Counted from the stretch's first letter, positions 1-13,140 are shown. The stretch: 64,000 nt of DNA from Bryopsis sp. KO-2023 (GCA_030272585.1 BSYQ01000005.1:124001-188000), one strand, 5' to 3'. Made by a program: numbers and translations. The notes: generated by a model from the sequence alone, not told the origin.

Positions 1-3000
1 CATGAAAACCGATGGGACGAATGTGAAAGGAATGCAGGTAGGGTTGCTTTTTCTATTCCATCGCCTTTTTTTTGGATCAATGACCCTGTACGATTACATG
101 CAACGTTGATTTTGGAAATTCGTTACCTTTCTTAGTTTTGCTTTCTTTTTTTTCCACGATTTTAAGTTTTCAAAATCTCGCCGATCGACGACAGGGGGAC
201 CAAGACTCATCAAAAACAATGCGAAAAACACGTAATTTTTTTTTTCCTTTGAAATAAAAGACTGTGTTCTCCATATCTGTTGGTGCAGCTTTCGAAATGT
301 GGGAGTGCCCCGATAGCTTCTTGTGCGGCGGTGGTCGGACATCAACTTTTGTTCCTCGGTTCTTGGCTGGGGGATTCTTTGATGGTCAATTTCGTCCCTG
401 TGCACTCCACTGGGGAAACCAACGCTGACTCAGCTTCCCCAGAAAGCAGCCCCAGCAAGAAGCAACCAGAGGAAGACCCCATCGACATAGAAACGCTGGA
501 TGAGGCTCAAGTATGCATCTTGTTTCTTATTTCGATTTCAACTCGTGTTTTTTTCTAACGGTGTTGCACCAGAGATTTTCTGATTTTTGCTTTCACAGCG
601 TTCGTGATAATCCTCGATTTTGTTTTTTTCCCTGCTGGCCTTTAAACCCACAGAAAGCTGCTATCAATGTGAGAATGTCCTTCCCCCCCCCTCCTCCCTC
701 CACTTTTTCTCTTCTTTTTTTTTGTTCAGTTTTGTCTGAATTTTGTGCATGGGTTTGGTTGCAGTTGTTTGGAGTGGATTTGGCGGGGGGCAGGAGCAGC
801 GAAATCGATTACCATTTGCGTGTTGTGGATGTGGTTCAATGCATTGGGCCCATAAGGGACATGGTGGCTGGAGCACCCCCCGAGGCCGAAGGGATCACCC
901 AACATACGAGGTGCACCCAAATGCCACCTCTTTCAAATAGAAGCAAAGAAACTTACATAGACATGATGATAAGTTTCACCTTATTTTCAGATAACCGATA
1001 TCAAATTCCATTAGAAAAAGAAATGGAAAGAAACATGGTGAAGGCATGGACGTTTTTCATGTTAAAGTTGACCTTTGGTTCCTCCCCCCCCCCCCCCCCC
1101 CCCCCCCCCCGCCAAAAAAGCAGCAGAATACTTGGATGTATTTTTTAGAATGACGGATTTGTCGTTTGAATGTATTTTTCAGCTTGTCACCACAATTGGT
1201 GGCCTGTGTTGGTTCTGGTCGTGGAGGCGCTCTCGCTGTTATGAGAAGGGGAGTGGTGGCTGAAGTCCTAATAGGTGAAAAAAAAAATGGGCGTGTTTTT
1301 CTTTTTCAACTGCTCCAGAATGGAACACTTTCGATACAATTGAATGAATGAAAAGAAAACCCATTGGAGCAGAACCTCTTTTTTTAAAACCAGAAATTTT
1401 AATATTTGCATAATTCAAAATAATGCCACAACCTAGTCGATCCATCATAGCCAGCAGCAGTCATCAGATTTAGGTGCTGGCGTGCATGACCTTTGCTTTT
1501 TTGGGGGGGCTAAGACGAGTTTAAACAAGAAATTGTTTTTTTATGAGTGCAGAGGTCCCGGTGCCTGATGTGGAAGGAGTGTGGGCATTGCACTACAGAG
1601 GGGAGGACGAAATTGCCCCCCTGATTTCATCAGACAGCTTGACCCATTCTTATTTGGTCATTGCTTCCAGCAGCGACACCATGGTGTTGGAATCGGGGGA
1701 AGAATTGGAGGAAGTCACGAAAAGGTGAAAACAAGGGGGGTTGGGGGGGGAACAACAGGCACCCAAAATGTTCGTGAAATATCATTATCGTTCATTTACA
1801 AAACAAGAGGTGGAATCGATAGCTGTGGATTGGAATATTCTTGAAGCGAAAACACCTGCCCAAAAAATATAAGATAACAAAGCGGGTTCCTCATTTTTTT
1901 TCTGAAAGATTTGTTTTTACTCTTTTGACTGAGGAGAATGATGTAAGGTGTGCTGAAGGGTGTTTTCTTGGGGACTGCAGATCAGATTTCATTACAACAG
2001 AAACCACCATTTTTGCTGGAAGCCTGTTCGACCACACTAGGATTCTACAAGTGTGTCGGAGCGGAATATGGCTTTTCAAAGGCACCCAAGTATGGCAACA
2101 AATCCCTGCAGAAACGTTGACCAGAGAAACAGAATCCACGAAGGACCCCGTAGAAGGTCCCCAGTCTGACATAGAACCCCAAGGCAACACTGTGAGCGAT
2201 TCTGGAAAAGACCCAGCAACTGAGGTGAGATAACCCTTTGATTTTTTTTTTGCTGCATGTTTTTTAATTATTATTTTTGCTTTGTTAGGGCCATGCATGT
2301 TTTTTTTGTTTTTTTTTGCTCTCATTAGGGCCAACATGGGTAAAATATTCCATCCCAGGAATATATATATATATTTGTGTGGTTCTGATGCAAACTGGTG
2401 GTTATCAGCTAACAAGGGATTGTGGTAGATTTGGGGACGAGCATCGGGCAATCCGGAGCAGAGTATATTAGGGCAAGAAAGTGCCTCCTATAAAGTGGAA
2501 TCCTAAATGGAGTATCGGTGTTGTCTTGTAGGTTCCTGAGCAGGCCGATACTGCTGGGCAATCCATCCAAGAAGAAAATGATCAAGAAGCCACGATGGAT
2601 GTCGATATCGAATTGAAGAAGTCTGTGGATGAAAACATGGATAATGCCTCCAGTCAGTCATCGCTTCCCCCCTTGCACATGGACAACACTGTTTCTCGAT
2701 TTGGCAAGGAGGGCTTGGGCGAATCACCTGCCCAGAGCGACGAGGAACCCCCTGAAAGGAAAACAACCTCCATGAGCCCAAAAGAAGCTTCCTCGATGAA
2801 TGCTGGACTGGATGAAACAAGCATACCGACTGAGGGAGGGGATTTGCCTGACCGAAGCGACCCACCCGACGCCGAAATGGCTGAGAAACAGGATAGACAG
2901 GCCAGTGACAAATCCACCGGTTTGGACGACCCCAAAAATCCAGATTGGGACGATTTCGATGTGGTTATGGAGCCTGAAAGCGATATGCGTCAAGCAGAGC

Positions 3001-5977
3001 CGATTCCTGAACAGCCTGTGGAGACTATGCACGTCGATATGGGTGGGGACACTCCCCTTCCAGCGCCCAGGATTAAATCGGCCAGTATTTCAGACCCCTT
3101 GATGCTGATTTTGCTGGACAATGGGGAAGCCGTGCTTTTCGAAGGCGATCTGGAATCCCGAATGCTCCACCCTATGCAAAACGCCTCGTTCGCTCTGATG
3201 CAATTGCCCAGGGAAAACCCGCTGGCCGAGATCGTTTCGTGTGCACTCTACTTGGATGTTTCGCTCTGGCTGAACGAAGGGGCTCCCAGCGCATTGTTTC
3301 CGGCACCGATTTTTTGCATCGTCTGTCGAAGAGGGGGCTCGATGGAGATCTATGATTTACCCCAGATGGAATGTATCTACTCTTGTCGATGCTTTTCACT
3401 CGGGTGGCCTGTGTTGTCGAACGATTCAAACGAAGGGGGGTGGGGCGATGTCAGACTGGAGGCTGAACTGGAAGAACCCATGCCCATCATTGCTGAGGTG
3501 AACCAATCCACATTTCAAAACAATAAAGGTTATTACTTCTTTTTTTCGTTTGGGTAGGGAGGGAAATTGACCTCCATCGACATGCCTGATTTATGTTCAG
3601 GAAAAAGAAACAGATACATAGTTGAATTCAACTGCAGTAAAGGGCCAATATCACGAGTGTCCGGTCAATGCATTGGCTGCACAGAACAAATGTAAAAATA
3701 GAGCTACGGCACAAGAAGCCCCAAAAATTAGAGCTGTGCCTGTGGAAAAAATCAATGAAGGTTTGTCCAATGATTGTGTGCATTTTAAGGTTCGGATGGA
3801 GGCGTTCATGCCCCCATACCCTGAAAGCGTGGAGGACGTGGCCAGCGGAATCTGCGTTTGCGGGAGGCCCACCCTTTTGGCTGTCTTGGATGACGGATCT
3901 GTTGTGGTGTACAGGTGAATTCGCGTTTGCATCTATGATTTTGAATTATTTTGAAAAAAATTGGGCGTTGACCTGGAGTTTTTTCTTTTTCCAGAACTCA
4001 ACTGGATGCTCATCTAGTAGTTTCATTTCCTTAAATATGGTGCATCAAGGCTGAAAGCCTTATGTTGTTTTCGTAAAAGAAATTATTTTATGGGCTGTAG
4101 AATTACAGACTACCTCCCTCCCTGCATCTTCTTTACGGAAGGGGGGGGGGGAATTTCTTTTTTTGGTTTAACCTTTGATGATGGCTTGAATTTTTTTTTT
4201 TTGCACGTTTCAGAGCATTTCGTCCTCCAGGGCAACAGGTGGCTTTCAAGAGAGTGGAACTGGAATACATGGGGGATGGTGGGGTTGGGACCTTGGATGC
4301 TGGAGGCTCCATTCCCGCTGAACGATACAGGTGAAAATCATCGAATTGTAGAGTCATCGCATCTTAAACCACTGCCATTGGTTCTTTTCTTCTGTATATT
4401 CATCGTCTTTTTCGGAAACTTTTAGTATTTTTTGGTTGGGAGGGAGGGTCATGGAGTTTCTAATTGCTTGAAAACATCTGAATTCGCTGCCCCAGATCAT
4501 GTTTGAAAATGGAGTGAATTAGAGAGAGGAAAGGTGCTGTCTTTTTATACATACCAAACCACCTTTGTGTTTTGTTCCAAAAACTGCATTGAGGGTGTTA
4601 GTCGTGCTGGTTTATTTCGTTTTTGATAGGATGGTGCGATTTGATGGAATCGGGGAGGATAGCCCTTGCAGCGGGGTATTCATTTCTGGGGTGACCCCCC
4701 TTTGGCTGGTGGTGAGCGAGAACGGAATCATCGTACATCGATTGTTGGTGGATGGAGCTGTCACGAGCATGACCCCCTTCAGCAACGTCAATTGCCCTCA
4801 GGTTGGCGAATGTCTTTCACGAAAATTGAAAATTCACATTTAGTAGGATGTAGGGTTAATTTGTTCGTGTGTTTTTTGTCCCCTCCATAAAATTTGAGCC
4901 ACAGCAAAACTTACCGTGGTTTTTTGGATGTTTTTTTGTTGAAAAGGGAGGGGGGAGTATGTTTTCTATCATAACAAATAAATCGAAAGGAAAAAATTGC
5001 ACAGCAGAGCCTTGACTGCCAGTCATAGTTTCTGACCAGTTTCTTCACATCGACATTCAGGGTTTCATTCTGGCGATGACCTCCCGGCAGCTGAAAATCT
5101 GCAGCCTCCACAAGGAAAGATTGGACTGCCCCTGGCCATGCCACAAAGTGGCTCTGAGATGCACTCCTAACAAGATTGCCTGGTATCCGGATGCCAGACT
5201 GTATTCGGTGCTGTGTTCCCGGCCCATCGCTTTTCGAGAAAGAATGAGCGAAGAGGAGGGGGGGGACACTCATTCAGCCGCCGCCTATGCTGTCGCAGAA
5301 CAAGCAGCCAAGTCGAAAGGATACGAAGAGGGCCACGAGGTTGGTTTCAGTTGACCTATGGAAGAAATTGGGAGGAAAGTATGATTAAAAAATATGCTTA
5401 GAGCTAAGTGAGTGCAGTATGTGACCTGTTTCGGAGCACCACTTCTTTTTTACCCAGTCAAAAATGGCTGTTGAAAAACAGGGCTCCTTCGAAAAGAAGT
5501 GCCAACACATGATGATTCATATATGGTTATGTATGTTTTCTTCTTGACGGATTTTTCTAAGAAAGAATATCTCTATTTGCACAGGTAAGACTCATGATGC
5601 CAGGCTCCTGGACCACTCCATGGCTGTTGCCACTGGAACCCAACGAATCTGGAATGTCAGTGAGAGCAGTGCATTTGAAAGATCAATCCGATGGGACGGT
5701 CCACCCCTTGGTGGCAGTCGGCACAGCATTCACAATTGGTACGCCAAAACCCCACAGATTTCTTCCCCCCTGACCTTATTGAGAAATCAGTTTTGGTGAA
5801 GGAAGGGGGGTTGAGAGGTACAGACCGCAGATCAACGACAAGAAACTTACGAAAATAATAATATTGTCAATTTTTCACTTTTTCTTCCACCCCGTCCCTT
5901 TAAGACACAAAATTCAAAACTGTTCTACTTCAAAGAAATTGACATATAAATATGTTTTTTTTTATCACTTGCTCTGG

Positions 5978-6024
<47 letters not shown>

Positions 6025-7817
6025 ACCTCAGTTTGAATATTTGATCGATTCTGCTTAGGGGAAGACTACCCCAGCACGGGCCGGTGTCTTCTGCTGAGAA
6101 TATTAAAGGAGCAAGAAGTGGTGGGATCAAACGGTGCGATGGAGGAATCTTGGTCAGGCGACGTGGCTTGTTCACACGAAGTTCGAGGTCCCGTCAGTGC
6201 GCTGGCGGTTTTGGATGGCTGTTTGTTGATGGCATCTGGGAATCGATTGGAATTGTGTGCATGGAACGGGAAGGGGCTGATGAGAATGGCTTTTTTCGAC
6301 GGCCCTGTGTACATCACCAGTGTAAATGTTGTTAAGAGCTTCGTTTTGTTCGGCGATCTGCACAAGGGGATTCATTTTGTTTGGTACACGGTAAGTTTCA
6401 GGGGAAAAAAAGAAACGTACATATATTGATATAGATACCTTTTTGGTTGAAATTGATCAAAAAGCTCCTTTTTTAGTGTTGTACAACTTTTTCTATAGAA
6501 AACGATGAACGGGTCATAAAGTTTTCTTTTTTGTTTTCCAAGGGGGTTCATCTAATCCGAATTATCTCTAGAGAAGCAACATAAATGCATTCATATGTTT
6601 CTGCTTATCTTTCACTTCTTTTTTTTTCGTTACAGTATCCTACGAGCGGACATGACACCACCCCCGATGCTCGAGAAATCGTGCTGCTGGGAAAGGACTT
6701 CAATCACTCTGACGTACACGCCACAGAATTTCTGGTCAACGGAACCAACCTCAGTTTTCTGTTTGCCGACGGTGGGAAAAATGTTCACATACAATCCTAC
6801 CATAGGGATCACCCCGACAGTTGGAATGGCCGCCGGCTTCTCTCAGAGTGAGTCGAAAAAAGCCATTTTTCGAACTATTTGGTTGTCATTGCACACATTG
6901 TCCAAGTTTTCCACACTTCAAAGAATATACACGCTTCCTTGCTCATCAAAGCAATGGAATATAGTCTGACTGCCATCAAATTCTGCACATTGTTTCCTTG
7001 AATGAGTGCTGGTGGGTTCCCAGCACCTGATCACCTGGCTGAAGTGTGTTTGGCGGTTAAATATCTTATTCAACTCAACATTTCCTCCTCTTTATTTTTT
7101 ATCCAGTGGAGGGTGTCACATCGGGCACCATGTTGGGAGGATGATAAGAATGCGGCTGTGTTGTCCTGATGGGGTGAATCGCCAAGCTGCTGTCTATGGC
7201 ACCATGGATGGAGGTCTGGGCTATGTTGCTCCTATGTGGGACCAGGGCTTGTTCGAGCGTCTGATCAATCTACAGCAACTGTTGGTCAGAAATGTGGTCC
7301 ACCATGCAGGCCTCAATCCCGTGGCTTTCAGGTAATAACGAGTTGATGAGCACAGAATTGATGCATGCATTTTGGATTTTATATTTTGCAACGGGTTTAC
7401 GCAGACTGAAGTATGTAGATGTCTGGGCAGGTATCTATACATGTATTGGTTTTCAGTTTTTTTGGGGGTAATTGTTTGTTGGTGCATCTCTCGACACCTC
7501 AGCCAAAAGTTAAGAATCAGGGAGGTTTCCTATCTTAATTTGGCAGTGTCTTCTTTAAGCTTTTTGGCCCCAATTTTCTTAATTTTGTTGTTACGATACG
7601 CAGAATGAGACATCGACGAACCCCTAAAGCGTTGGGTGGAGGAAGCCAACATGGAAAACCCCCTCCACGAAACAGGATCCTGGATGGCGACTTGCTTTGC
7701 AGTTTCTGGTTTCTGGACAGAATCAAGCAACAAAATTTGGCCAGGACTGTGGGCACATCAAGGCAGCAGATAGTGGAAGATCTACAGGGGATATCGTTGG
7801 CTACCTCGTTTTTCTGA
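1..7817 (+). CDS. CPSF1: CPSF1 (CPSF160)-like subunit, 3' part of gene
   Basis: Large beta-propeller subunit of the nuclear cleavage and polyadenylation specificity factor, which acts in pre-mRNA 3'-end formation. The 5' end lies before the window. I placed 16 exons by matching phases at GT-AG borders: 2-37, 289-510, 765-910, 1183-1274, 1553-1724, 1981-2224, 2532-3497, 3622-3914, 4214-4330, 4630-4801, 5061-5339, 5585-5738, 6059-6390, 6636-6847, 7107-7331, 7604-7817, giving 1291 residues in frame. Family signatures include LLFLGSWLGDSL, LVACVGSGRGGAL, PFSNVNCPQ, VVHHAGLNPVAFR and a C-terminus ending in LATSFF, each in the order seen in human and plant CPSF160. Exon 7 starts with an acidic low-complexity stretch of roughly 190 residues that is not typical of the family. 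Identification is firm; the acceptor at 3622 was chosen because the upstream one leads to a stop. Confidence 0.93.
5978..6020. repeat. (TG)n microsatellite in a CPSF1 intron
   Basis: About 21 uninterrupted TG units lie in the intron between 5738 and 6059, close to the acceptor side. Confidence 0.95.
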
Positions 7818-8883
7818 TAGGTGCACTCGTAGTAATCATTTGTCATTGGATTTGGTTGGAACCGGAAAAGGCAGGTTTGGGGTTTCATCGATAACTGAGC
7901 AATATTGTTTTCATATTCTTTTCTTTTGAAGGGGTAGAAATTATCTTTTTTCTTTTTAGTTTTCGTTTGGGGGCAGGGGGAGGTCAACATTTTAGCTGGC
8001 ATTTTCAAATAAGGAATGTTGTGTGATTAGTAACCTGGCTTGCACGTGAGTTTTGGAATGAACCAGTGAACATCGGAATCCTGAGACAAAGCAACCCCAC
8101 TAGCACATTATCGATAACTTGAAAAGTCGATTGAAGATAACGATTTTCAACACTGGCTTTTTGGTTGAACTTTCATCGGAATAATCTACAATACAAACAG
8201 GTTTCTATGCCAATGGCAGAATTGAAGGCACCTATTGCTGAATTGCACGTTCACATTCGATGCAATACACAACAAATCTTTAATTAGAACAGCAGATTCA
8301 ATTAAAGGTAAAAAACCCTCACAGTTCAAGGAAACCCAACCAAAAAGAAATATTTTGTTCTTCACTTCACTTCCCAGCAACCCCTATCAAACTTTTGAAG
8401 GAGAAAGCACAAATAAACCACATTCAGTTTTCAAAAATCACCTTGAAACTATCACATCAGGCACTTTCGCAAGATTTGATCAGGGCGTTTCATGACGATG
8501 TGAGAGAATCGTCTCCACTCGGAGTGAGTTTGATCCCCAAATCACACACAGTGCACTGCTAGAAATCTGCATTGCTTATTCCATCTGAATGTTGACACCA
8601 CTGTGATGGCAAATGCACTCAAGATTGTATTGGATATCGAATCGACATTGTCGATCTAATTTTGGCGGTCCAAGAGTGACTTGAAAGGTTGAAAGTAACG
8701 GAAAATACTTCGGTGAAAGAAGTGGATGTTGTTTCTGTGGATGGAAGTTGCGATTGTGTTGAAGAAGATTGGGAAAAAGAGTGGATGATGTGTTGGTAAC
8801 TGCTTGATATATATATATATATATTATGTATTTAAGAATTAATAAAAATAGATTGGATTATCTCTTGTGCTGTGCAACTTTAT
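7818..8883. other. Intergenic region after CPSF1
   Basis: AT-rich sequence with no ORF I can support. It should hold the CPSF1 3'UTR. A (TA)n run lies near 8807-8824, followed by an AATAAA at about 8840. Confidence 0.5.
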
Positions 8884-9315
8884 GTGTGATTTTTTGGGGT
8901 CTGCTCCATGGCTTCCCTGAAGCCTAAGATGCAAACGGAATAATCTGCCACAATTAAACATGGGATTTTTAAAAATTACAAGTTCAACTAATACTGTTGC
9001 AATTATGTTCAGGATTCGACGTCTGGTTTTGTGCCAGGGCACTGGGTTGACTGGAGGTGTGAGATGCTGTGTTTCAGAAGTGGGCAAAAAAATGCATTGC
9101 TGAAACTTTTTTGCCCTCTGTTTTTTTTTTTCTGGGTGGGTGTCCTCTGGGAGAAAAAATTGCTGAAGGTTTCTGTTCATAAGGTGTTGCTTTCGTCACA
9201 AGCCAGGAAGCATCTAACTTGCAGGGAAATGAATTATTTAAATACCTATAGGTATATCCTTCCCAGAAAAAACCCACCACTCTACCCACCCCACACATTA
9301 TTATTCTGCAAAACA
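8884..9315 (+). repeat. Dispersed repeat, copy A (inverted partner at 62.3-63.3 kb)
   Basis: Two blocks, about 8884-8960 and 9024-9315, match the reverse complement of about 63280-63345 and 62350-62640 at roughly 75-80% by eye. Shared landmarks are a CCAGGGCACTG block, GCCAGGAAGC, a palindromic ACCTATAGGT-like site and TGGGTGGG. The ORFs are not conserved between copies, so it is probably non-coding. Confidence 0.75.
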
Positions 9316-10039
9316 ACATGTACATAACCTCATGGATCGCTCGCGGGATGACTTGGCCTTGGTTTTTCTCTTGGTTTATTGGCCAAAATGGAATGTAGCG
9401 TCGTGGATTAATTGGACAGACCAGTCCATATTCGGGCTGTTATCAATCCATCTACAGCCCCCCCCCCTATTGAAATACCAGGACATCAATTTTAGTGACA
9501 GCATTAACTATTTCTTGCATAATGCTTCAAATACTCGATTTGGGTGTACCTGATTGTTCTGAAAATATATATATATATATATCTATTGGAAACATCGGAA
9601 CAAGTTTAACTTGACGAAATTCATAAGACTTCAATTTTCTGAACCCCCCCCATTTTCCCTGGCGGAATTCCATTTACTCACCTTCATTCAACCAACATAA
9701 GGCACATGTGGATTCGAACCACATTTTTCCTGCCCCATCATGGCAGTGCTTGTTTTTTCAAGGAAAAAACCCCTTTCGGGAAAAAACCTACAATAAAAAA
9801 AAATAAATATATTTTTTGGGCACGATCGCTCTTCTCTCTTTCTTTTCCTTTTTGCCTGGAGATTGAACGATCCTCGAGATTGTTGAGAATTGTTAACAAT
9901 CAATTTTTTTTTTCCAACCCATTTTCCTGAGCTTTTTTTGACGCGGCGTGTTTCGGGGAAACCTACAGCAAACACTCACTCGAAATTAATACTGCAACCA
10001 CATTATTGTTGTTGTACCACAAAGAAACATTGAAAAAAC
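9316..10039. other. Intergenic, degenerate repeat pieces
   Basis: No gene seen. A block at about 9738-9790 (CCTTTCGGGAAAAAACC core) matches the reverse complement of about 61845-61905, extending the copy A/copy B relationship. A (TA)n run lies at about 9566-9583. Confidence 0.5.
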
Positions 10040-10261
10040 ATAAGAGAGAAAAGAATAGGATTCTTGTTTTCCAGAAAATGTTTCTGGCACAGTTGAGGTG
10101 GCTGTGTGGTGGCTGTCCATCCTGTTAAAATTTTTACTTTTCTCGCTGAAAGAGTCCACAAACAGCCCCCCTCATGAAAACTAAAACACAAATGCAAATA
10201 CTCTCTTATCACCACCACCACCGAAAGAAAAAATGGAAAATAGTCTGACATCAGGTAGTGT
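10040..10261 (+). repeat. Dispersed repeat W, copy 1
   Basis: About 220 bp aligned in the same orientation to about 27786-28003 at roughly 88% by eye. Landmarks are CACAGTTGAGG, GGCTGTCCATCCTGTT, AACAGCCCCCCTCATGAAA and GTCTGACATCAGGTAGTGTAG; similarity stops sharply after the last one. A decayed piece lies near 39790-39870. Confidence 0.85.
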
Positions 10262-11436
10262 AGGAACGTGAATACATCCTCGCGTTGAGAAATTTCGCTG
10301 CTCTCGAAGGAAAAGGTGAAAAATTCTTTCCTCCTGAACCATTCTGGAGGAGATTAGCATGAACCATTCTGGAGGAGATTAGCAGCGCGACTGAAAATTG
10401 GAAAATAGGGAATCAATCAACCCAACGTTTTCTTATAAATTCTTTTCATAGTGGTTTCAGGCCCCAGGTGTGTGACCCCAGTACCCTCCCTAACATTTCT
10501 TAGAAGTTTCCAACAAATGATACATGAAGCATTCGCATTAGGAAGTGGACACTATATAGCTATGTGCTGCTCAATAAATCATTCCTATTCCCACCAAATT
10601 CCAACGTATGAATGAATATCGACTGTCAAAAACCTGATGCCTGTTAAGCATGCAACCATAGTATGAAAGGCCTGCTGAATAATAACATGTGTTTTTATAG
10701 ACATGCAACAAATGCATAAAGTCTTGTCCAATGGCGGTGTTTTATGTTCCCATTCCACATGCAGCACAAATGATTACACACAGCTGTTCATGCACCAGCA
10801 AGAGCACACAATGATGGTCATATAGATGCCCAAGTGCAAGCAGGCAAAAGCAATGATAGCCATGTCCTCGGTGCAAAAACGGCAAAAAAACTTAACGGGA
10901 AATAGATCCAATGTTGATCTAGACGCACTAAGATCTGAATGTGCTGGACGACAAAACCAACTGTTTGCCAGCCCAAAGAGATATTTCTCCCCAAAATAAA
11001 ATTTTGGCTTCAAACCCTCAACAGTCTCCGTGGTATCCGAGAAAAACAAAACAAAATAGATGGACGACAACTCTGCTTCTCGCAAAATAAAAAAAATTGT
11101 AAACTCTTCCTCTAGTCTGCAGTATTGCTGCAATTATCAAAACTTAAATGATTTTCTATCAACTCTCCGAGGGAGACAAAAATCTACGAGAGAGGGGGGC
11201 CCCCTCTCTTGTAAATCTACAGTCATCCTTCGTTTCTGTAAGTATCACAAACAAATCACAAGCAGCAATACAGTATCAGCTGCAAAAAACTAAAAAACGA
11301 AAGAAAAAAGGAAGAAATAGTCAGATAGATGCTCAATGGCGCATCTAAACTGACGTGCACATCATATGATAAGGGTCTTCGCATACGCTCAGCAAGGTGA
11401 ATGCGTGGCATTCATTCACCATTATGGGTGGTTGCA
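10262..11436. other. Intergenic region downstream of the glycine-rich gene
   Basis: No supported gene. A 25-bp unit containing GAACCATTCTGGAGGAGATT is tandemly duplicated at about 10336-10385. The rest is AT-rich and may include the 3'UTR of the minus-strand gene ending at 11437. Confidence 0.5.
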
Positions 11437-12651
11437 TTAGTGCTTTTTGCTCTTCTTGTGGCTCTTTTTCTTGCTCTTGCCAGTGTCCTTTTTGCCACCT
11501 CCACTGTTCTTCTTGCCTCCACCGTTCTTCCTGCCACCATTCTTCTTTCCACCGTTCTTCTTCCCTCCACCATTCTTCTTTCCGTCGTTCTTCTCGCCTC
11601 CATCGTTTTTCTTCTCGCCACCACCGCCGCCGCCGCCTCCTCCTCCACCCCCTCCTCCTCCACCCCCTCCGCCTCCTCCGCCACCACCACCGCCGCCGCC
11701 GCCTCCTCCGCCGCTAATAAGACTTCCTCCGCCGCCTCCTCCACCACCACCGCCGCCTCCTCCACCGCTTCCTCCTCCTCCACCGCCGCCGCCTCCACCA
11801 CCGCCTCCGCCTCCACCGCCGCCTCCACCGCCTCCTCCGCCTCCTCCGCCTCCTCCGCCTCCTCCGCCTCCTCCGCCTCCTCCGCCTCCTCCGCCTCCTC
11901 CGCCTCCTCCGCCTCCTCCGCCTCCTCCGCCTCCTCCGCCTCCTCCGCCTCCTCCGCCTCCTCCGCCTCCTCCGCCTCCTCCGCCTCCTCCGCCTCCTCC
12001 GCCTCCTCCGCCTCCTCCGCCTCCTCCGCCTCCTCCGCCTCCTCCGCCTCCTCCGCCTCCTCCGCCTCCTCCGCCTCCTCCGCCTCCTCCGCCTCCTCCG
12101 CCTCCTCCGCCTCCTCCGCCGCCGCCGCCTCCTCCGCCTCCTCCGCCGCCGCCGCCTCCTCCGCCGCCTCCACCACCGCCGCCGCCACCGCCGCCGCCAG
12201 CAGCAGCGGCGGCTTCTTCTCGTTTGTTCTTGTTCTTTCTTTTACCCAGCAGACGTCGAGTTCCTTCAGCAACACACGAGCGTTATTAGCATAATAGGTT
12301 GGTGAGATTATCCAGAAAAACCCATGTCAACACATATCTTCGTACCAAAAATGTCAAGCTCCGCGAGCAACAGCTTTGCGTCGTCATGACCGTGAGCAAC
12401 CTTCACGTCTGCAAACAAAAGACAGTCTGGGTTAATGTCGCTGAACCTTCCTGATCGCGCTAATATCATATATGAAATAAGATATTCGCCGGGCTCTCTT
12501 CATGTGCTCCCATTGTCAAGCAGTTGTCGTAACTCATGAACCCTTTCTACGAAGGATCCGTCTTACCAGTGCCACGCGCAGCAACGTCGATCGAGGTTAT
12601 AGCAACCAGTCCTAACAGGACCAAGGTTGCCGTCAGTTTCAACGACGCCAT
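11437..12651 (-). CDS. Secreted glycine-rich protein with basic C-terminal tail
   Basis: Three minus-strand exons: 12651-12567, 12408-12346, 12263-11437, phases matching, 324 residues. Exon 1 is a classic signal peptide (MASLKLTATLVLLGLVAITS, then IDVAARGT). Exon 2 adds a short segment (DVKVAHGHDDAKLLLAELDI) and exon 3 a basic patch RRLLGKRKNKNKR. Then come about 190 nearly unbroken glycines, from a 9-bp GGA-GGA-GGC unit, broken once by SLIS. The tail has GGKKNGG-type repeats and ends in KKKSHKKSKKH. Composition suggests an extracellular matrix, wall, adhesive or mineral-binding protein; that is inference. The long proline-, Ala/Ser- and Ala/Glu-coding ORFs here are antisense or out-of-frame readings of the same repeat. 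The exon 3 acceptor (CTGAAG) is weak, but no other keeps the frame. Confidence 0.75.
11620..12198 (-). repeat. GC-rich 9-bp minisatellite coding for polyglycine
   Basis: Plus strand reads (CCTCCTCCG)n with CCACCG variants. The centre (about 11830-12120) is almost perfect, the flanks are degenerate, and the region is in frame within the glycine-rich gene. Confidence 0.95.
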
Positions 12652-12946
12652 AGTGGATCCCTGAATTCGGTGTATGCAACTGCTGATTGTTTCACGAAGA
12701 CCACCCAAAAAATTGTGCTGAAATCTGAAGGTTGCTGTTGGGTTTTGTACCCAGTAGGCGAGGCAACGATGATTGTGCAAACCCTCGATTTTCCCACTCA
12801 GCGGTCAGAAGTTTCTCGTACGTTACATACATTGGAATCGGTGGGGTACCAAGAAAAAAGGCCGAGTGCAGTCCTTTCGTGGAAATATGTCAATAGACTG
12901 ACTCGGAAGTCTCACCCCAGTGCCCATATCTGCTCTCTACCCCAAA
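12652..12946. other. Upstream region of the glycine-rich gene
   Basis: Under 300 bp between the start codon and the CACTA element. It must hold the proximal promoter; I see no clear TATA box. Confidence 0.4.
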
Positions 12947-12964
12947 CACTAGTAAAAAACACGC

Positions 12965-13140
12965 TAGAATACACAATTTCAAATTTGAACACAGTTTTGA
13001 ATTGTGTATTTGTGTGTATTTGCGTGTAGCTTTCCGTTGCACCATGATTTCAGCAAGAAAAACTGTGTATCTGTGTGTATTTGTGTGTAGCTTTCCGTTT
13101 CACCATGATTTCGTGAAGACAAAATTGAAATTGTGTATCT
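12965..13140 (+). repeat. Left subterminal TGTGTA repeats of the CACTA element
   Basis: Repeated TGTGTATTTGTGTGTAGC blocks, including two copies of a longer unit ending in GCTTTCCGTT and CACCATGATTTC. In CACTA elements such motifs bind the element's own DNA-binding protein. Confidence 0.75.

Noticed and set aside
3601..3621. Acceptor at 3600 for CPSF1 exon 8
   Set aside because: It leads to an in-frame TAG after six codons; the acceptor at 3621 keeps the conserved reading frame.
3995..4030. Extra CPSF1 exon after the AG at about 3994
   Set aside because: It leads to a stop with no good donor, while joining 3914 directly to 4214 restores the family sequence (VVVYRAF).
9700..9730. T-arm-like GTGGATTCGAACCAC, possible tRNA
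   Set aside because: No matching acceptor stem, anticodon arm or D-arm at the right distance on either strand.
11401..12294. Long Ala/Ser, polyproline and Ala/Glu ORFs over the GC-rich minisatellite
   Set aside because: Repeat units of length divisible by three keep all frames open. Only the minus-strand glycine frame links to a signal-peptide exon by matching splice phases.
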